This document shows positions 1 to 8,703 of a DNA stretch of 64,000 bases, piece after piece. Where the stretch lies: contig NZ_MINL01000001.1 of the NCBI RefSeq assembly GCF_001882345.1, forward strand, positions 4,074,887 to 4,138,886, written 5' to 3'. Below the pieces are notes generated by a model. It made no database searches. It was not told the origin of the DNA and saw nothing but the letters and a program-made list of their open reading frames with translations. Source of the stretch: Halomonas sp. QHL1 (GTDB taxonomy: Bacteria > Pseudomonadota > Gammaproteobacteria > Pseudomonadales > Halomonadaceae). Within the stretch, counting starts at the first letter, position 1. Each line of letters starts with the position of its first letter. Both the position numbers and the translations under genes were made by a program.

Positions 1-201
1 GCCATTGAAGAAGAGGGCGCACAGCGCTGGCTCATCACCTCTGCTCTCATTGAAGAGCAAACAATAACCTACGCAGAAAGCCACGATGTACAAGTCATGG
101 ATGGGGCTGAGTTCGTTGATTGGCTCTTTGAGCAAGCTCATAACTTGAAGATAACGACCAGAAGCCGCCTGGGACTTTCTGATGCACCAGTGCTGGTATA
201 G
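1..201 (+). CDS. C-terminal part of a restriction-endonuclease-like (Mrr_cat-type) protein
   Basis: Frame 1 is open from the window edge to a TAG at 199-201, giving the last 66 residues of a protein whose start lies outside. The fragment reads as a Mrr-type nuclease end: a WLITSALIEE strand followed by a QVMDGAEFVDWLFEQ segment, which resembles the DG-x-x-(L/F) segment that closes Mrr_cat domains. The catalytic D-QxK core would lie upstream and cannot be seen, so activity is not shown. It is followed after 12 bases by a gene of unknown function on the same strand. The family assignment is by pattern only; another PD-(D/E)XK protein is possible. Confidence 0.5.
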   Translation, partial: AIEEEGAQRWLITSALIEEQTITYAESHDVQVMDGAEFVDWLFEQAHNLKITTRSRLGLSDAPVLV

Positions 202-213
202 AGAAGACTCACA

Positions 214-783
214 ATGGAAACACCGGGCAAGCAAGCTGAACGGGCTAAGTTGAATGTGCTAGTTAGTGATATTGCAGCAGGTATAGAAAGCTTTAGCAGC
301 ATAGCTTACGCGCTGGCCAAAAAAGATGCGAAAACGGGTTACATGTTTGAAATGCCAGCGCCGGATGAGCGATACGATGCCATGAGAGGTGAGCAGGCCC
401 GTGCACTTGCTGTGCAAGAAGGCCTTCCAGTCGAAATGGGTACATTAGCGGGTTTAGTATGCGTATTTGAATCCATTAATCAGCCTTATGACCTGGCGAA
501 GCATTACCTTGGCGACAAAGTCTTTGATTTCTTGCAGCAGGCTTGCCCAGCGAATAATAGCTCTACAGCGAACGAATACACCGATTTCAGCATAAAAGTG
601 GCTCATTACGCTAAGGCTAGTCCTCTTGCTCAAACAGCGGTGATGCTGGATTTGCTAGCAATGATTGTCATCGATAGCCCAGGGCGTGAATTCATGGAGT
701 GGTGGGATCAGCCTGTGATGGCTATGCAGGAAGGTGATGCACGAGTTCGTGAACGTCTGATTCTTGCAATGACAAAGAAATAA
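214..783 (+). CDS. hypothetical protein (189 aa), accessory island
   Basis: I do not recognise this protein. It is a soluble, mostly helical-looking chain with no signal peptide or membrane segment and no catalytic motif I can name. It begins at ATG 214 with an AGAAGAC purine stretch just upstream, 12 bases after the preceding nuclease-like gene, and its TAA (781-783) is 12 bases before the ATG of the next gene. The three genes therefore probably form one transcript. A single Cys in a QQACPANN segment near the middle is not part of a visible metal site. The close coupling to a nuclease-like gene in an island makes a defence or mobile-element role possible, but that is inference. Confidence 0.6.
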   Translation: METPGKQAERAKLNVLVSDIAAGIESFSSIAYALAKKDAKTGYMFEMPAPDERYDAMRGEQARALAVQEGLPVEMGTLAGLVCVFESINQPYDLAKHYLGDKVFDFLQQACPANNSSTANEYTDFSIKVAHYAKASPLAQTAVMLDLLAMIVIDSPGREFMEWWDQPVMAMQEGDARVRERLILAMTKK

Positions 784-795
784 GTGAGGGGCATC

Positions 796-1419
796 ATGAG
801 TAAATATAGCATTGATAAAAAAGCAGAAGAGTATTTGGGTATTTATGCCGAGTTTGAGCAAGAGCTGGCAATATTAAATAGCCTTTTTGATGACACAGTA
901 TTAACTAAAACTTTGGAAGAGATTGGTGATCTTGTAGAAGAAGCTTATGAGATAAATCAAGAGATTGGTTTTCTTCCCGAGGATGGAAAAACCTTTAGTG
1001 ATATTGAAAAATTTGCATTACAAGTACGCTTTGATCCAGAAGGTTTGCAGGTCAGAGGGCTTAAAGACGTTCCTAGTAGGCAAAAAAAAGAATTTGATAT
1101 GCCTGAAGAGGAGTTTCAATGTTGGATGAAGGAGGAGCGTGAAGCGTTAGAAACCGCTTTTGTTGATATGGAGGATTTAATCGATTCAATTGAGGATAGT
1201 TTCAGAGTTCCTGATGAATTAGAAGAGCTAGAGCATATTATTAATGAATCTTTAGATCCTCTGGATCCTACTTACAAAGTCCTAGATCGGTTGTCAATGA
1301 ACCTAACATCGAGATGGGAAGAGCTTATTAGCTCAGCAAAAACGTTGGTTTGCTTATCCTTAGATGTTAATGAAGATGTTGATCGAGCTGCGTTACCAGC
1401 GATGTTGTATGATCCTTAA
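796..1419 (+). CDS. hypothetical acidic protein (207 aa)
   Basis: Unrecognised. The chain is strikingly acidic and helical, with runs such as EELEELEHI in the C-terminal half and many Glu/Asp throughout; no signal peptide or membrane segment is seen. I chose ATG 796 because GAGGGG lies about five bases upstream; an in-frame GTG at 784 has no comparable site. The gene follows the previous one by 12 bases and its DNA is clearly AT-richer than the core genes further right, as expected for acquired DNA. An acidic, coiled-coil-like protein could be a partner or inhibitor of a neighbouring DNA-binding protein, but nothing in the sequence proves this. Confidence 0.65.
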   Translation: MSKYSIDKKAEEYLGIYAEFEQELAILNSLFDDTVLTKTLEEIGDLVEEAYEINQEIGFLPEDGKTFSDIEKFALQVRFDPEGLQVRGLKDVPSRQKKEFDMPEEEFQCWMKEEREALETAFVDMEDLIDSIEDSFRVPDELEELEHIINESLDPLDPTYKVLDRLSMNLTSRWEELISSAKTLVCLSLDVNEDVDRAALPAMLYDP

Positions 1420-1527
1420 AAAATAGCTTAGTGTAAGCGAAGTGTCTTTTTATATAAAATATATATGAGAAAACTTGCGGAGCTCACTTTGCTCAAGCTC
1501 TGAGATAAACACATAAGGACTAAGGGA

Positions 1528-2217
1528 ATGAAACAGTGGATAACTGCAGGGGCATTAACAAGCTTGGCGATTATTACTTCGCCGATCGTAGGTGCTGATG
1601 AAAGTACGCAGCTATTTAAAGATTGGCATTACGGTCAGCACATTGATCAATTCCCACGCAGCCAGGGGTATTACGATTGCACTGCGGATCTTGGCGTATT
1701 AGCGTTGTGCAATGACAACGTGACGTTTCTGCAGCACTCGTTCCAGGGTCAGCTATCGTTCGCTGACGATAACACGTTAGTAAGCACAAGTATTGTGACC
1801 GACTACAGCGATGATCTATACGCAACCATGATTGGCGCTTTGATTCGTGATTTCGGGATGATCTATGCTGAGGGGCTGAATGACAACCTTGATTTGGTAT
1901 ATGAACTTCACCAAGGCACTTTTGCGGATGAAGCTAGCTTTGAGCTTGCACTGAATAGCTTTGAGGGTGAGCAGCTGCGTAATGGCCACTTAGTAATTAC
2001 GTTAGTGGAGCAGGATGCTCTAGAAAAGCTATTTGCTAACTCTAGCAATGCTGATGACATGATATTAAAGCTGCAGCCCGGCACACGAGCAATCGACATG
2101 TTTGTCTATGAAGATGACTACTGGGGAGCTACATTGGAAGCATCCTTCCATTTGCCCGGAAGAATGCTGAGCCGATTACAAGAAAAAGTGCGGCAGGCAC
2201 CGGTTGAAGACTTTTGA
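1528..2217 (+). CDS. hypothetical secreted or periplasmic protein (229 aa)
   Basis: The N-terminus has a Sec signal peptide: a Lys near the start, a hydrophobic stretch to about residue 20, and a likely cleavage site after IVGA. Two cysteines (YDCTADLG and LALCNDN) lie close together early in the mature chain and could form a disulfide, which suits a periplasmic location. I recognise no domain. The start ATG 1528 follows a good AAGGACTAAGGGA site. A gap of about 110 AT-rich bases separates it from the acidic protein gene, so it may have its own promoter. A lipoprotein gene follows on the same strand. Confidence 0.65.
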   Translation: MKQWITAGALTSLAIITSPIVGADESTQLFKDWHYGQHIDQFPRSQGYYDCTADLGVLALCNDNVTFLQHSFQGQLSFADDNTLVSTSIVTDYSDDLYATMIGALIRDFGMIYAEGLNDNLDLVYELHQGTFADEASFELALNSFEGEQLRNGHLVITLVEQDALEKLFANSSNADDMILKLQPGTRAIDMFVYEDDYWGATLEASFHLPGRMLSRLQEKVRQAPVEDF

Positions 2218-2268
2218 AAGTACTATAAATAAATGCGGTTAGACAAAAAACTAAATGAGGGTGTTAAT

Positions 2269-2859
2269 ATGAAAAATTTAAGCTCAATTTTGTTTCTATT
2301 AGTATTAATCTTTGCTCTTTCTGGTTGTAATACAACACAGGGAATTGGGCATTTAAACCCAGAGTATTCTGACTACAAAATAACGAATGTAGCGATTTAT
2401 GTAGATAACACGGGTGATTCTGCAAGAATGATCGAACAAGGTGTGGTTGAGTCCCTGAATGGAAAAGGTATTCAAGCAGTTGGCGTGCGTAATTATGCCC
2501 AATTCTCAAAAAGCCACGAGGATTTTGTCGAAAAAGTCTGGGGCCTCGGGGTTGAGGAAGTGCTCGCAATGTCTCTGTCAGACTCTACTGGCAGTACAAC
2601 TGTTGGCTACCAGTCATTTGGTAGTGTGAATGTTTATGGCAATCAAGCTAATATAACCAGTATGACCACTCCAATGAATGCGCTTTCGAGAGCTATAAGG
2701 ATTGATGCTAAGCTCTATAACGTTGAAGGTGATATTGTTTGGGCGGGTGAAGCAAAAAGGGAAGCATCTGGCCTTGCTTTTGTAGGTGATGGCTCAATGG
2801 CTAACAATGCAGTATCAGCTGTGATGGAGGCGTTAGAATCAAGCCAAATTATTCAATAG
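2269..2859 (+). CDS. putative lipoprotein (196 aa)
   Basis: The N-terminus is a lipoprotein signal peptide: a basic start, a long Leu/Ile/Phe stretch, and a lipobox ending LSGC at about residue 20, so the mature protein should be acylated and sit in the envelope. The rest contains beta-rich segments (KITNVAIYVDNTG, GSVNVYGNQ) and a C-terminal stretch ending WAGEAKREASG, a pattern seen in small envelope lipoproteins of the LPP20/DUF4136-like type, but the match is too weak to name. ATG 2269 was chosen because the lipobox then falls at the right distance and GAGGG precedes it; the reading frame extends back to 2233 without a better start. Confidence 0.68.
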   Translation: MKNLSSILFLLVLIFALSGCNTTQGIGHLNPEYSDYKITNVAIYVDNTGDSARMIEQGVVESLNGKGIQAVGVRNYAQFSKSHEDFVEKVWGLGVEEVLAMSLSDSTGSTTVGYQSFGSVNVYGNQANITSMTTPMNALSRAIRIDAKLYNVEGDIVWAGEAKREASGLAFVGDGSMANNAVSAVMEALESSQIIQ

Positions 2860-3198
2860 CTCTTAAATAGCAATTGAAGTAGCTCTGATAATGTTCGTAA
2901 TGATATTGAACGCTTAGTTCCAATATTGTAGAGGTAGACACAGCGATTACACCAGGCAGGAAGAGTGACATGCATAATGGTATTGTAAACACAGTCTACT
3001 GCCTGGACATGTGGTATAGAATTTTTATTAAATTTGTTTTCCAGGTGGTTCCAGCGAAAATTCACTGCAAATGCACCGGAGGTCATTAATAAATTGTAGA
3101 AAAAGTAAATACGCTGTGCGTTAGTTAATGTGTGTTTAGCCTTCTATTTATGTGCGTGTCTTAAACGGTTTCATTGTAAAATAAAATTTACAGCTTGC
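2860..3198. other. AT-rich intergenic region with one inverted repeat
   Basis: No gene is supported here. The only structure I see is an 8-base inverted repeat, CCAGGCAG at 2952-2959 and CTGCCTGG at 2999-3006, separated by about 40 bases. It lacks a T-run, so it is not a standard terminator. The region separates a plus-strand gene group from a minus-strand gene. Confidence 0.4.
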
Positions 3199-4233
3199 TT
3201 ATTTACCTTTTATAATACTGTAAATCGCTTGTCGTAAATCACCTGGTTCAACCCCAGCTTTAATTAACTCATCATGAAATTTATCTGAACCTAGATAGTC
3301 CTGTATCTTTTTATTACGTCTTTCTGCGGCAACGTCGATTAGTATTAATATGTCTGGGGCGCCGGCTTGGTTTCGCTTGATATCCTCACCAGTAACGCCT
3401 AACGTATTAAGGTTTATTTTCACATTTTCATTTCCGACTATTTTATGAGCCTGGTCTAGACTCGCTTTGGTTACCCCTTTTCGTCCTGCCCAGCGCTCTC
3501 CAAACCATGCTGTGATAATTTTTTTCTTATCGCTGTTAGTGGTTTTTGAGCTTATTATTTCTTTTATACTATCTTTTTGGAGATGATGATAAATAGCATT
3601 AATGTCAATAATTAAGCTGTTTGACCATTCATTTATCTGATAATCGCTAATGTCTTCGAAGTTGGGTTCAAGAGATGCATAAATATGGCTTTTAATTTTT
3701 TGAATTTCTGACTCAATAAAGAAACAGTTATTAAGAGTGATTTTAGTATTTTTTAATGCACCTTTTTTAAAATAAAATTCCTGGTTTTTATATGAACGTA
3801 TTAAATCTAATAAGGAGCTATCTCCGTGCTGAATTTTTTTTTGATGAAATTTTTCTTCGTGTGCCATGGAGTAAGGAGTGCTAATTATTGCGCTATTGCT
3901 TTTTGGGTCAGTTCGTACGGCTTTTATAGGCTTAGAGGTGCTCCAGTTAAGTGAATGAAGTGTTTTCTCAATATCTTCTGGTGATGTAATAAAGCCATTG
4001 ATCTTTTCAAGGTTAAGGGAAAGTGAATCCTTTTTTTGGCGGTCAAATATGCCACGCTGATAATCTTTAGGATATCGAATGGCTAAAAATATTTTATTCG
4101 GAGGTATGACTATCAAAGAGGAGTAGGTCTCGCTTGCAGCACTCGCTAATACATCAAGCTTAAAGCCGAGGTGTTTTATTGCCTCTTTGACGGAGATAAT
4201 TTTTTCTCCGTGCTGTGTAAAATTTAAGTCCAT
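3199..4233 (-). CDS. hypothetical protein (344 aa), accessory island
   Basis: Unrecognised protein, soluble by appearance, Lys- and Asn-rich and AT-rich in DNA, typical of recently acquired genes. No signal peptide or membrane segment is seen. The best ordered region is C-terminal: an AWFGERWAGRKG stretch, a LGVTGEDIKRNQAG segment, then a hydrophobic strand DILILIDVAAERR and a helical end. I chose the ATG at 4233 because CGGAG sits six bases upstream; the ATG at 4239 would overlap that site. The gene points left and is bordered on its upstream side by the decayed integrase fragment. The function is unknown; a plasmid, phage or defence role is only a guess from location. Confidence 0.6.
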   Translation of the reverse strand: MDLNFTQHGEKIISVKEAIKHLGFKLDVLASAASETYSSLIVIPPNKIFLAIRYPKDYQRGIFDRQKKDSLSLNLEKINGFITSPEDIEKTLHSLNWSTSKPIKAVRTDPKSNSAIISTPYSMAHEEKFHQKKIQHGDSSLLDLIRSYKNQEFYFKKGALKNTKITLNNCFFIESEIQKIKSHIYASLEPNFEDISDYQINEWSNSLIIDINAIYHHLQKDSIKEIISSKTTNSDKKKIITAWFGERWAGRKGVTKASLDQAHKIVGNENVKINLNTLGVTGEDIKRNQAGAPDILILIDVAAERRNKKIQDYLGSDKFHDELIKAGVEPGDLRQAIYSIIKGK

Positions 4234-4354
4234 AGGCATCTCCGTAATGACTAATGATTACTTAATGTATTGATTGGTTTTTCATCAATTTGATCTAATA
4301 TACCTTAGCTATAAAAAAATAATTTTTCTTACCTTTGGTCAGTACATATCAACT

Positions 4355-4535
4355 CCATCCCTGCATCATCATTCCCCTTTTATTGAGTAAGTCTCCGCGC
4401 CGGTAGGCCGCTTCCACCTTGTCCTCGATGGTGTGGGCTAAAGCCATTTCTGCCACATCACGGGGTTAGCTGGTAACTTCACCTGCCCAGTCACGGAAGC
4501 TAGAGCGGAATCCGTGGGGAACATATTGCCTTTTT
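4355..4535 (-). pseudogene. decayed 3' fragment of a P4-type tyrosine integrase
   Basis: This stretch is a diverged copy of the 3' end of the intact integrase at 7327-8520. Reading the minus strand it retains YVPHGFRSSFRDW, AHTIE and KVEAAYRRGDL, that is, the catalytic H-x-x-R, the second His and the Tyr. The codon equivalent to the Tyr of TSYPRD is TAA (T at 4467 on the plus strand creates it), and no coding sequence continues upstream of about 4535. It is therefore a remnant of a second integrase, probably from an older or neighbouring element. The homology limits were placed by eye. Confidence 0.85.
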
Positions 4536-4617
4536 ACCCCTTGGGGTATCGAGCGAGCTTGCCTTTGAATTGTTCCGCACAATAGTAGCCGATTTATCTG
4601 TCTCTAACTGGCTAGGC

Positions 4618-5628
4618 CTATTCACGGTAATGTGCCAGCACCTGCTCGGCATTGTTCTTGAGCGCTTCTCGCCAAGAGATTGGCGCAATCACCTTCACAT
4701 TGGCACCCATGCCCATCAACCACCAAAGTGTTTGCTGGTCATTGGGTACTATCGCCGTGAGGTAATAAGCCTCGCTTTCTGCAAGTGGCACAATTTTCTG
4801 GGTTTTGGCTAGTGGAGTCTCTTGCAGCAGCCATGCGACCGGGTGAGCAATTTCCGCTTCCAACGTTACGTCGTCTGGTCCTTGCAAATATCCAAATGCG
4901 CCGCTTTTGATATACGTGTCAATATCAAAACCATCTTTCACTTGCCAGCTAACATCACTTACTGCCACCTGCTTAACGCGGTGCAGTGCAAACTGGCGTA
5001 GGTCGTCGAAGCCTTCCACTAGCGCGAGCAGGTAGGTCACACTGTGGCGGCTAACAATTCCTTGCGGGTGTAGCGTCAGATTCTTTTCGGTTTCTGCGGT
5101 GCGCGACAAATACGTGACATCAATACTCTTCTGCTCCAACAGTGCCTGTGCGACCGTCTGCCAGGTGGTTTCTGCCAGCACTGCCGGAATCAGCGCCTTA
5201 CCGTTGGGAATCGCGCGCACTTTACGTGCCCATTGGCTCAGGCCGTTATTGCTCAAGTCATCCAGCAAGCGTCGAGCATCTGAAAAATGGGGTGACAGTT
5301 GGCCGACCACCACCGGTGGCAGTAGCCCAGACAAATACTCTTCCGCCAGTACCAAGGTCAAGGCGCTGGGCACGTCCAGCGCGGGCAGATGGCATTGAAA
5401 GTCACGGTCGAAGAACCAGCGATAGGGTTTTTGGCTATCATCGCAAATAAGCGGAAAGTGCAGTGATAGACGGTCACGCAGATCGCGCTGCAGCGACCGG
5501 GTATCAATATGAAAGCCCCGATCTTCGAGCTTTTCCTTCAGCGCTGTGGTGGAGATTCGCCCTGGTGAACGCGGAATCAGCTGGAGCATGGTGAGGTAAC
5601 GGAATAACGTGTCTCGAAAATCCGACAT
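4618..5628 (-). CDS. WYL-domain transcriptional regulator (336 aa)
   Basis: The protein has the usual plan of WYL regulators: an N-terminal winged helix (residues about 1-65, with a TRSLQRDLRDRL recognition-helix-like segment), a middle WYL beta-barrel (about 155-230, with an IDVTYLSR strand and HPQGIVSRHSVTYLLA), and a C-terminal extension (WCX) ending near residue 336. WYL proteins bind DNA and sense nucleotide-type ligands, and they often control defence or mobile-element genes; that is family knowledge. It ends about 80 bases from the integrase remnant and lies 40 bases downstream of the metallopeptidase-like gene, so the two are probably co-transcribed. What it regulates cannot be read from the sequence. 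Confidence 0.85.
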   Translation of the reverse strand: MSDFRDTLFRYLTMLQLIPRSPGRISTTALKEKLEDRGFHIDTRSLQRDLRDRLSLHFPLICDDSQKPYRWFFDRDFQCHLPALDVPSALTLVLAEEYLSGLLPPVVVGQLSPHFSDARRLLDDLSNNGLSQWARKVRAIPNGKALIPAVLAETTWQTVAQALLEQKSIDVTYLSRTAETEKNLTLHPQGIVSRHSVTYLLALVEGFDDLRQFALHRVKQVAVSDVSWQVKDGFDIDTYIKSGAFGYLQGPDDVTLEAEIAHPVAWLLQETPLAKTQKIVPLAESEAYYLTAIVPNDQQTLWWLMGMGANVKVIAPISWREALKNNAEQVLAHYRE

Positions 5629-5668
5629 GGGGCGTCATGTCCTGAATTAGAGGAAAGGAATGTTCAGT

Positions 5669-6304
5669 TTAACGAGCTAAGCAAAATTCAGCCACCATTG
5701 AGGGTATGGCGGGTGCTTCCTGGGCGGCTAAATGCGCCCGGCGCCGCCATAACCCGATCAACCCTAAATCTGGCATGTGCGATGAGTTGTGTGCCCAAAG
5801 GGCGGCAGGATGCACATCGAGTGATGTCTCATCTTGGGGGCGCGGATGGCCTGATAGCCACTGATAAACCTCTATCGCACTTCGGCCAAAATACGTTGGA
5901 AATAACAGGGCGCGACTGGGCAGCGAGATACCCAGCTTTAGCAGCATGCTGTTCACTTCATGATCACATGCTAGATGCCAGCGGTGAGGAGATGCCACCA
6001 ATGGGGCAGTAAGATGTCCTGCGACACAGTGCCAAATCAAATGTGCCTGCAAAAATATCCGTTCTTTATCGTCGAGCGTGGCACTGAATGCAGGGCAAAA
6101 ATATAGATTACGGCCGTCAGTACTTGCGGAGACTGCATTTTCTGTAAGGAATGGTGTCAGATCCAAAAACTGACTCAACAATCCCATCACCGGCAGCGTT
6201 TCCTCCCAACGTTTACGGTCCTCCTGCCACTTGGCAAGCTCTTGCTGTGCCTGTGAGGTTAGGGTGGTTAAAGGTTGAAGTTCGTAAGACGTTGTTGTGG
6301 TCAT
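5669..6304 (-). CDS. DUF2201-like putative metallopeptidase domain protein, short (211 aa)
   Basis: The centre of the protein (about residues 85-120) matches the N-terminal domain of VWA-associated putative metallopeptidases (DUF2201): H88, H92 and H97 are followed by a W-x-x-ACDHEVN segment. The Glu expected in the HExxH motif is Leu89 here, so proteolytic activity is doubtful. Family members usually continue into a VWA-like domain, which is missing; the chain stops at 211 residues, so it is either a short form or a truncated gene. The start is secure: GGGAGGC precedes ATG 6304. Its usual MoxR-type ATPase partner is not present. It is probably co-transcribed with the WYL regulator downstream. 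Confidence 0.6.
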   Translation of the reverse strand: MTTTTSYELQPLTTLTSQAQQELAKWQEDRKRWEETLPVMGLLSQFLDLTPFLTENAVSASTDGRNLYFCPAFSATLDDKERIFLQAHLIWHCVAGHLTAPLVASPHRWHLACDHEVNSMLLKLGISLPSRALLFPTYFGRSAIEVYQWLSGHPRPQDETSLDVHPAALWAHNSSHMPDLGLIGLWRRRAHLAAQEAPAIPSMVAEFCLAR

Positions 6305-6378
6305 CGAGCTGCCTCCCTGAGTATTGATAGAAGCAGGTTAAAGTTAAGTTGCGACAAGGCATGTCGCTAAAGTTTCTG

Positions 6379-6705
6379 TCAGCTCGACAACGATGAAGGT
6401 GCTGTTTCCAACCACGCCTGAATGGCTCCCAGCGAGGTAATCAGAGGTATGGTATTGCTAACCCCTCTGGCTTCGCTGAGGGCCCAACGGTTGCCTTGCG
6501 GGGCAATGGCAATAGGAATGGTCACTGTTTGCGGCTGATGAAGGTGGTAAATGGCTAGGCGCCCCAACGCAATGGCGTGACCATAGCTGCCTACACAGTA
6601 AATCATGCGCTTACCTTCACCAAGCAGCGCTTGCCAGTGCTTGAGGTCGCCATGCGTCGTTAAAATAGTAGAGGGGAATAGTGCTATGGCAAAAAAAACA
6701 CGGCG
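6379..6705 (-). pseudogene. 5'-truncated or startless ORF upstream of the DUF2201-like gene
   Basis: An open frame on the minus strand runs from a stop near 6708 to the TGA end at 6379. The first internal ATG is at 6606, but residues upstream of it (THGDLKHWQALLGEG) read as ordinary coding sequence, and no ATG, GTG or TTG start exists between the upstream stop and that point. The gene therefore looks cut at its 5' end, probably by whatever brought in the plus-strand gene beginning near 6686. I do not recognise the protein. If translation does start at 6606 it would be only 75 residues. Confidence 0.35.
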
Positions 6706-6729
6706 TCAGGTGCAAGATACTTTCGATTT

Positions 6730-7236
6730 TTGTATCTATGGCTGACGGGGTACGACATTCAGGTAGGGCTAGGGGTGAATCATCGGCTAAGGATGAACCC
6801 TCTATGGAGCGATCTCGAAACCCATGTCTTAGAAGCCAGCAGCGATTTGGAAGTGAGAGGAAAGTGCTTTTATCCGGAAGAGCGTAAAGGCGAAAAATTC
6901 GTTATCACACTGAGGGGGTCCCCATCCCCGGTTGAGTTTGCCCGTACTGTGGCCGACATTCAGCAACGTGACGCAGATGGAATGCCACGATACCGGATGT
7001 ACCGTGGCTATCAGGTACCGATCTTCGAGTGCCCGAAAGGGGTGGCGAGATTACGCCGTGAGCGTCGTGCCGATGCATGGAAAGCTTGGATGTACGTTCC
7101 CGAAAGTTATATCGATAATTGCTTAGCAATTCTGCGCACCAATGCGGCACAGTACATCTACATCCACGAGCACATTATTGAGAAGGAGCGTTGGATCAAC
7201 AGCTTCTCGGTTCAGTCGAACGATCCCACGGAATAA
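6730..7236 (+). CDS. hypothetical protein with uncertain 5' end (possible frameshift)
   Basis: The body reads as a plausible soluble protein with several Trp residues (PLWSDLETHV, ADAWKAWMYVPESY, a C-terminal YIYIHEHIIEKERW). The in-frame start is a TTG at 6730 with no good ribosome site. Fifty bases upstream an ATG at 6686 begins MAKKTRRQ in another frame and hits TGA at 6743. A run of eight A (6690-6697) lies just after that ATG, and a one-base change there would join this start to the long frame. The gene is thus either frameshifted or uses a poor start. I do not recognise the family. Confidence 0.45.
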   Translation: MYLWLTGYDIQVGLGVNHRLRMNPLWSDLETHVLEASSDLEVRGKCFYPEERKGEKFVITLRGSPSPVEFARTVADIQQRDADGMPRYRMYRGYQVPIFECPKGVARLRRERRADAWKAWMYVPESYIDNCLAILRTNAAQYIYIHEHIIEKERWINSFSVQSNDPTE

Positions 7237-7326
7237 GCCTATACGAGCTAATATGCCGAGAAGGATATTTCGGTTGCTTGCTGATGTGTGCCTTAGGAGT
7301 AGGGTAGTGATGCCGGACTTGGTAGT

Positions 7327-8520
7327 TTACGAAATGTAATCCGCCCATTCCTGCATCATCGCTCGCCGTTTCTCGAATAGATCCCCGCGTCGGTAAGCCG
7401 CTTCCACTTTATTCTCGATGGTGTGGGCCAAGGCCATTTCTGCCACATCGCGGGGGTAGCTGGTAACTTCTCCTGTCCAGTCACGGAAGCTAGAGCGGAA
7501 TCCGTGGGGAACATAGTTACCTTGTTCACCACTCGGGCCGTAGCCTAGTCCACGCATAAACTGCAGAAGCGACATATTCGAAAGAGGGCGCCCCTGCTTC
7601 ATGCCTGCGAAAATGTAGGTGTTGGCTTTCACGCGAGGCAGGTTGGAGAGCAGTTCTACAGCTTGGCGAGAGAGGGGGACGCGGTGCTCGCGATTCGCCT
7701 TCATTCTGTCAGCTGGGATCGTCCAAGTAGCATTGTTCAGATCAAGCTCATTCCATTCGGAATTCAGCACTTCCGAAGTGCGTGTGGCGGTTAAGATCAA
7801 GAACTGGAGTGCTTTCGATGACAGGCTGTTATAGCCGTTCACGGTAGCCATGAAGTCAGCAACTTCATCATAAGGCATGGCAGGATGATGATTGACCTTT
7901 TGAATTCGCGATGGCTTTGCCAATAGTTTATCAAGATGCCCACGCCAGCGGGCGGGGTTAACCGGATCACGATAGCCGTGAGCTGCTGCATAATCCAAGA
8001 TGTTCTCTACGCGGCCTTGTACACGTTTGGCCGTTTCGTTTTTATTTGTCCAGATAGGCTTTAGGACTTCAAGCACGTCCTGTGTTGATATTTCATCGAT
8101 GGATTTTTTGCCTATTTTGGGTCTTGCATAGGTTTTGAGCGTGCTAACCCACTGGCGGGCATGCTTGATATTACGCCAGCTGCGGCGGTGCGCCTTGATA
8201 TAGCGGGCGGCACAGCTTGTAAATGTGATGGCTAATTTCTGTATTTCTTTTTCTTCTTTCAGGCGAGCATCCAGCGGATTAATCCCTTGCTTGACCAGCT
8301 TTCGGTTACCTGTAGCCTGCTCGCGGGCTGCAGCTAGGTTGATTTCTGAACAGCTCCCTAACCCCATGTCGCGAAGTTTGCCATCCCAACGGAAACGGTA
8401 AATCCAGCTAGCCCCACCACTTTTACCGATCTTCAGATACAGACCATCACCATCGTTGGTTAGCGCCGGTTTGGATTCCCGAATTAGTTTCTGAACCCCC
8501 TTGGTGGTTAGCTTACCCAT
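7327..8520 (-). CDS. P4-type tyrosine integrase (397 aa)
   Basis: This is a site-specific recombinase of the P4/CP4-57 group that inserts islands, usually at tRNA or tmRNA 3' ends. It has the N-terminal DUF4102-type arm-binding domain (residues 1-90, DGDGLYLKIGKSG), a SAM-like core-binding domain (about 100-190), and the catalytic domain with R247 (TATRTSE), H339-x-x-R342 (PHGFRSSF), H366 and Y376, all intact. Full length for the family. The start ATG 8520 follows AGAGGA. It lies at the right edge of the island with its 5' end facing the core genome, the usual position beside an attachment site. A decayed second copy of its 3' end lies 3 kb to the left. Confidence 0.95.
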   Translation of the reverse strand: MGKLTTKGVQKLIRESKPALTNDGDGLYLKIGKSGGASWIYRFRWDGKLRDMGLGSCSEINLAAAREQATGNRKLVKQGINPLDARLKEEKEIQKLAITFTSCAARYIKAHRRSWRNIKHARQWVSTLKTYARPKIGKKSIDEISTQDVLEVLKPIWTNKNETAKRVQGRVENILDYAAAHGYRDPVNPARWRGHLDKLLAKPSRIQKVNHHPAMPYDEVADFMATVNGYNSLSSKALQFLILTATRTSEVLNSEWNELDLNNATWTIPADRMKANREHRVPLSRQAVELLSNLPRVKANTYIFAGMKQGRPLSNMSLLQFMRGLGYGPSGEQGNYVPHGFRSSFRDWTGEVTSYPRDVAEMALAHTIENKVEAAYRRGDLFEKRRAMMQEWADYIS

Positions 8521-8703
8521 TACTATGTCCTCTGGTGATGAGGAATAGAAAGTATCATACCCAAGCCCATACTTCAGCCCATACTTTGGCTCTCTATTTG
8601 ATCGTATTAATATGGACGAGATAGGAAGGTTTATTAATTAAATGTCTTAAAAATCAGTGATTAATAGTATTTATTTGGAAGGGCTTGGATAGAAAGTATG
8701 CGG

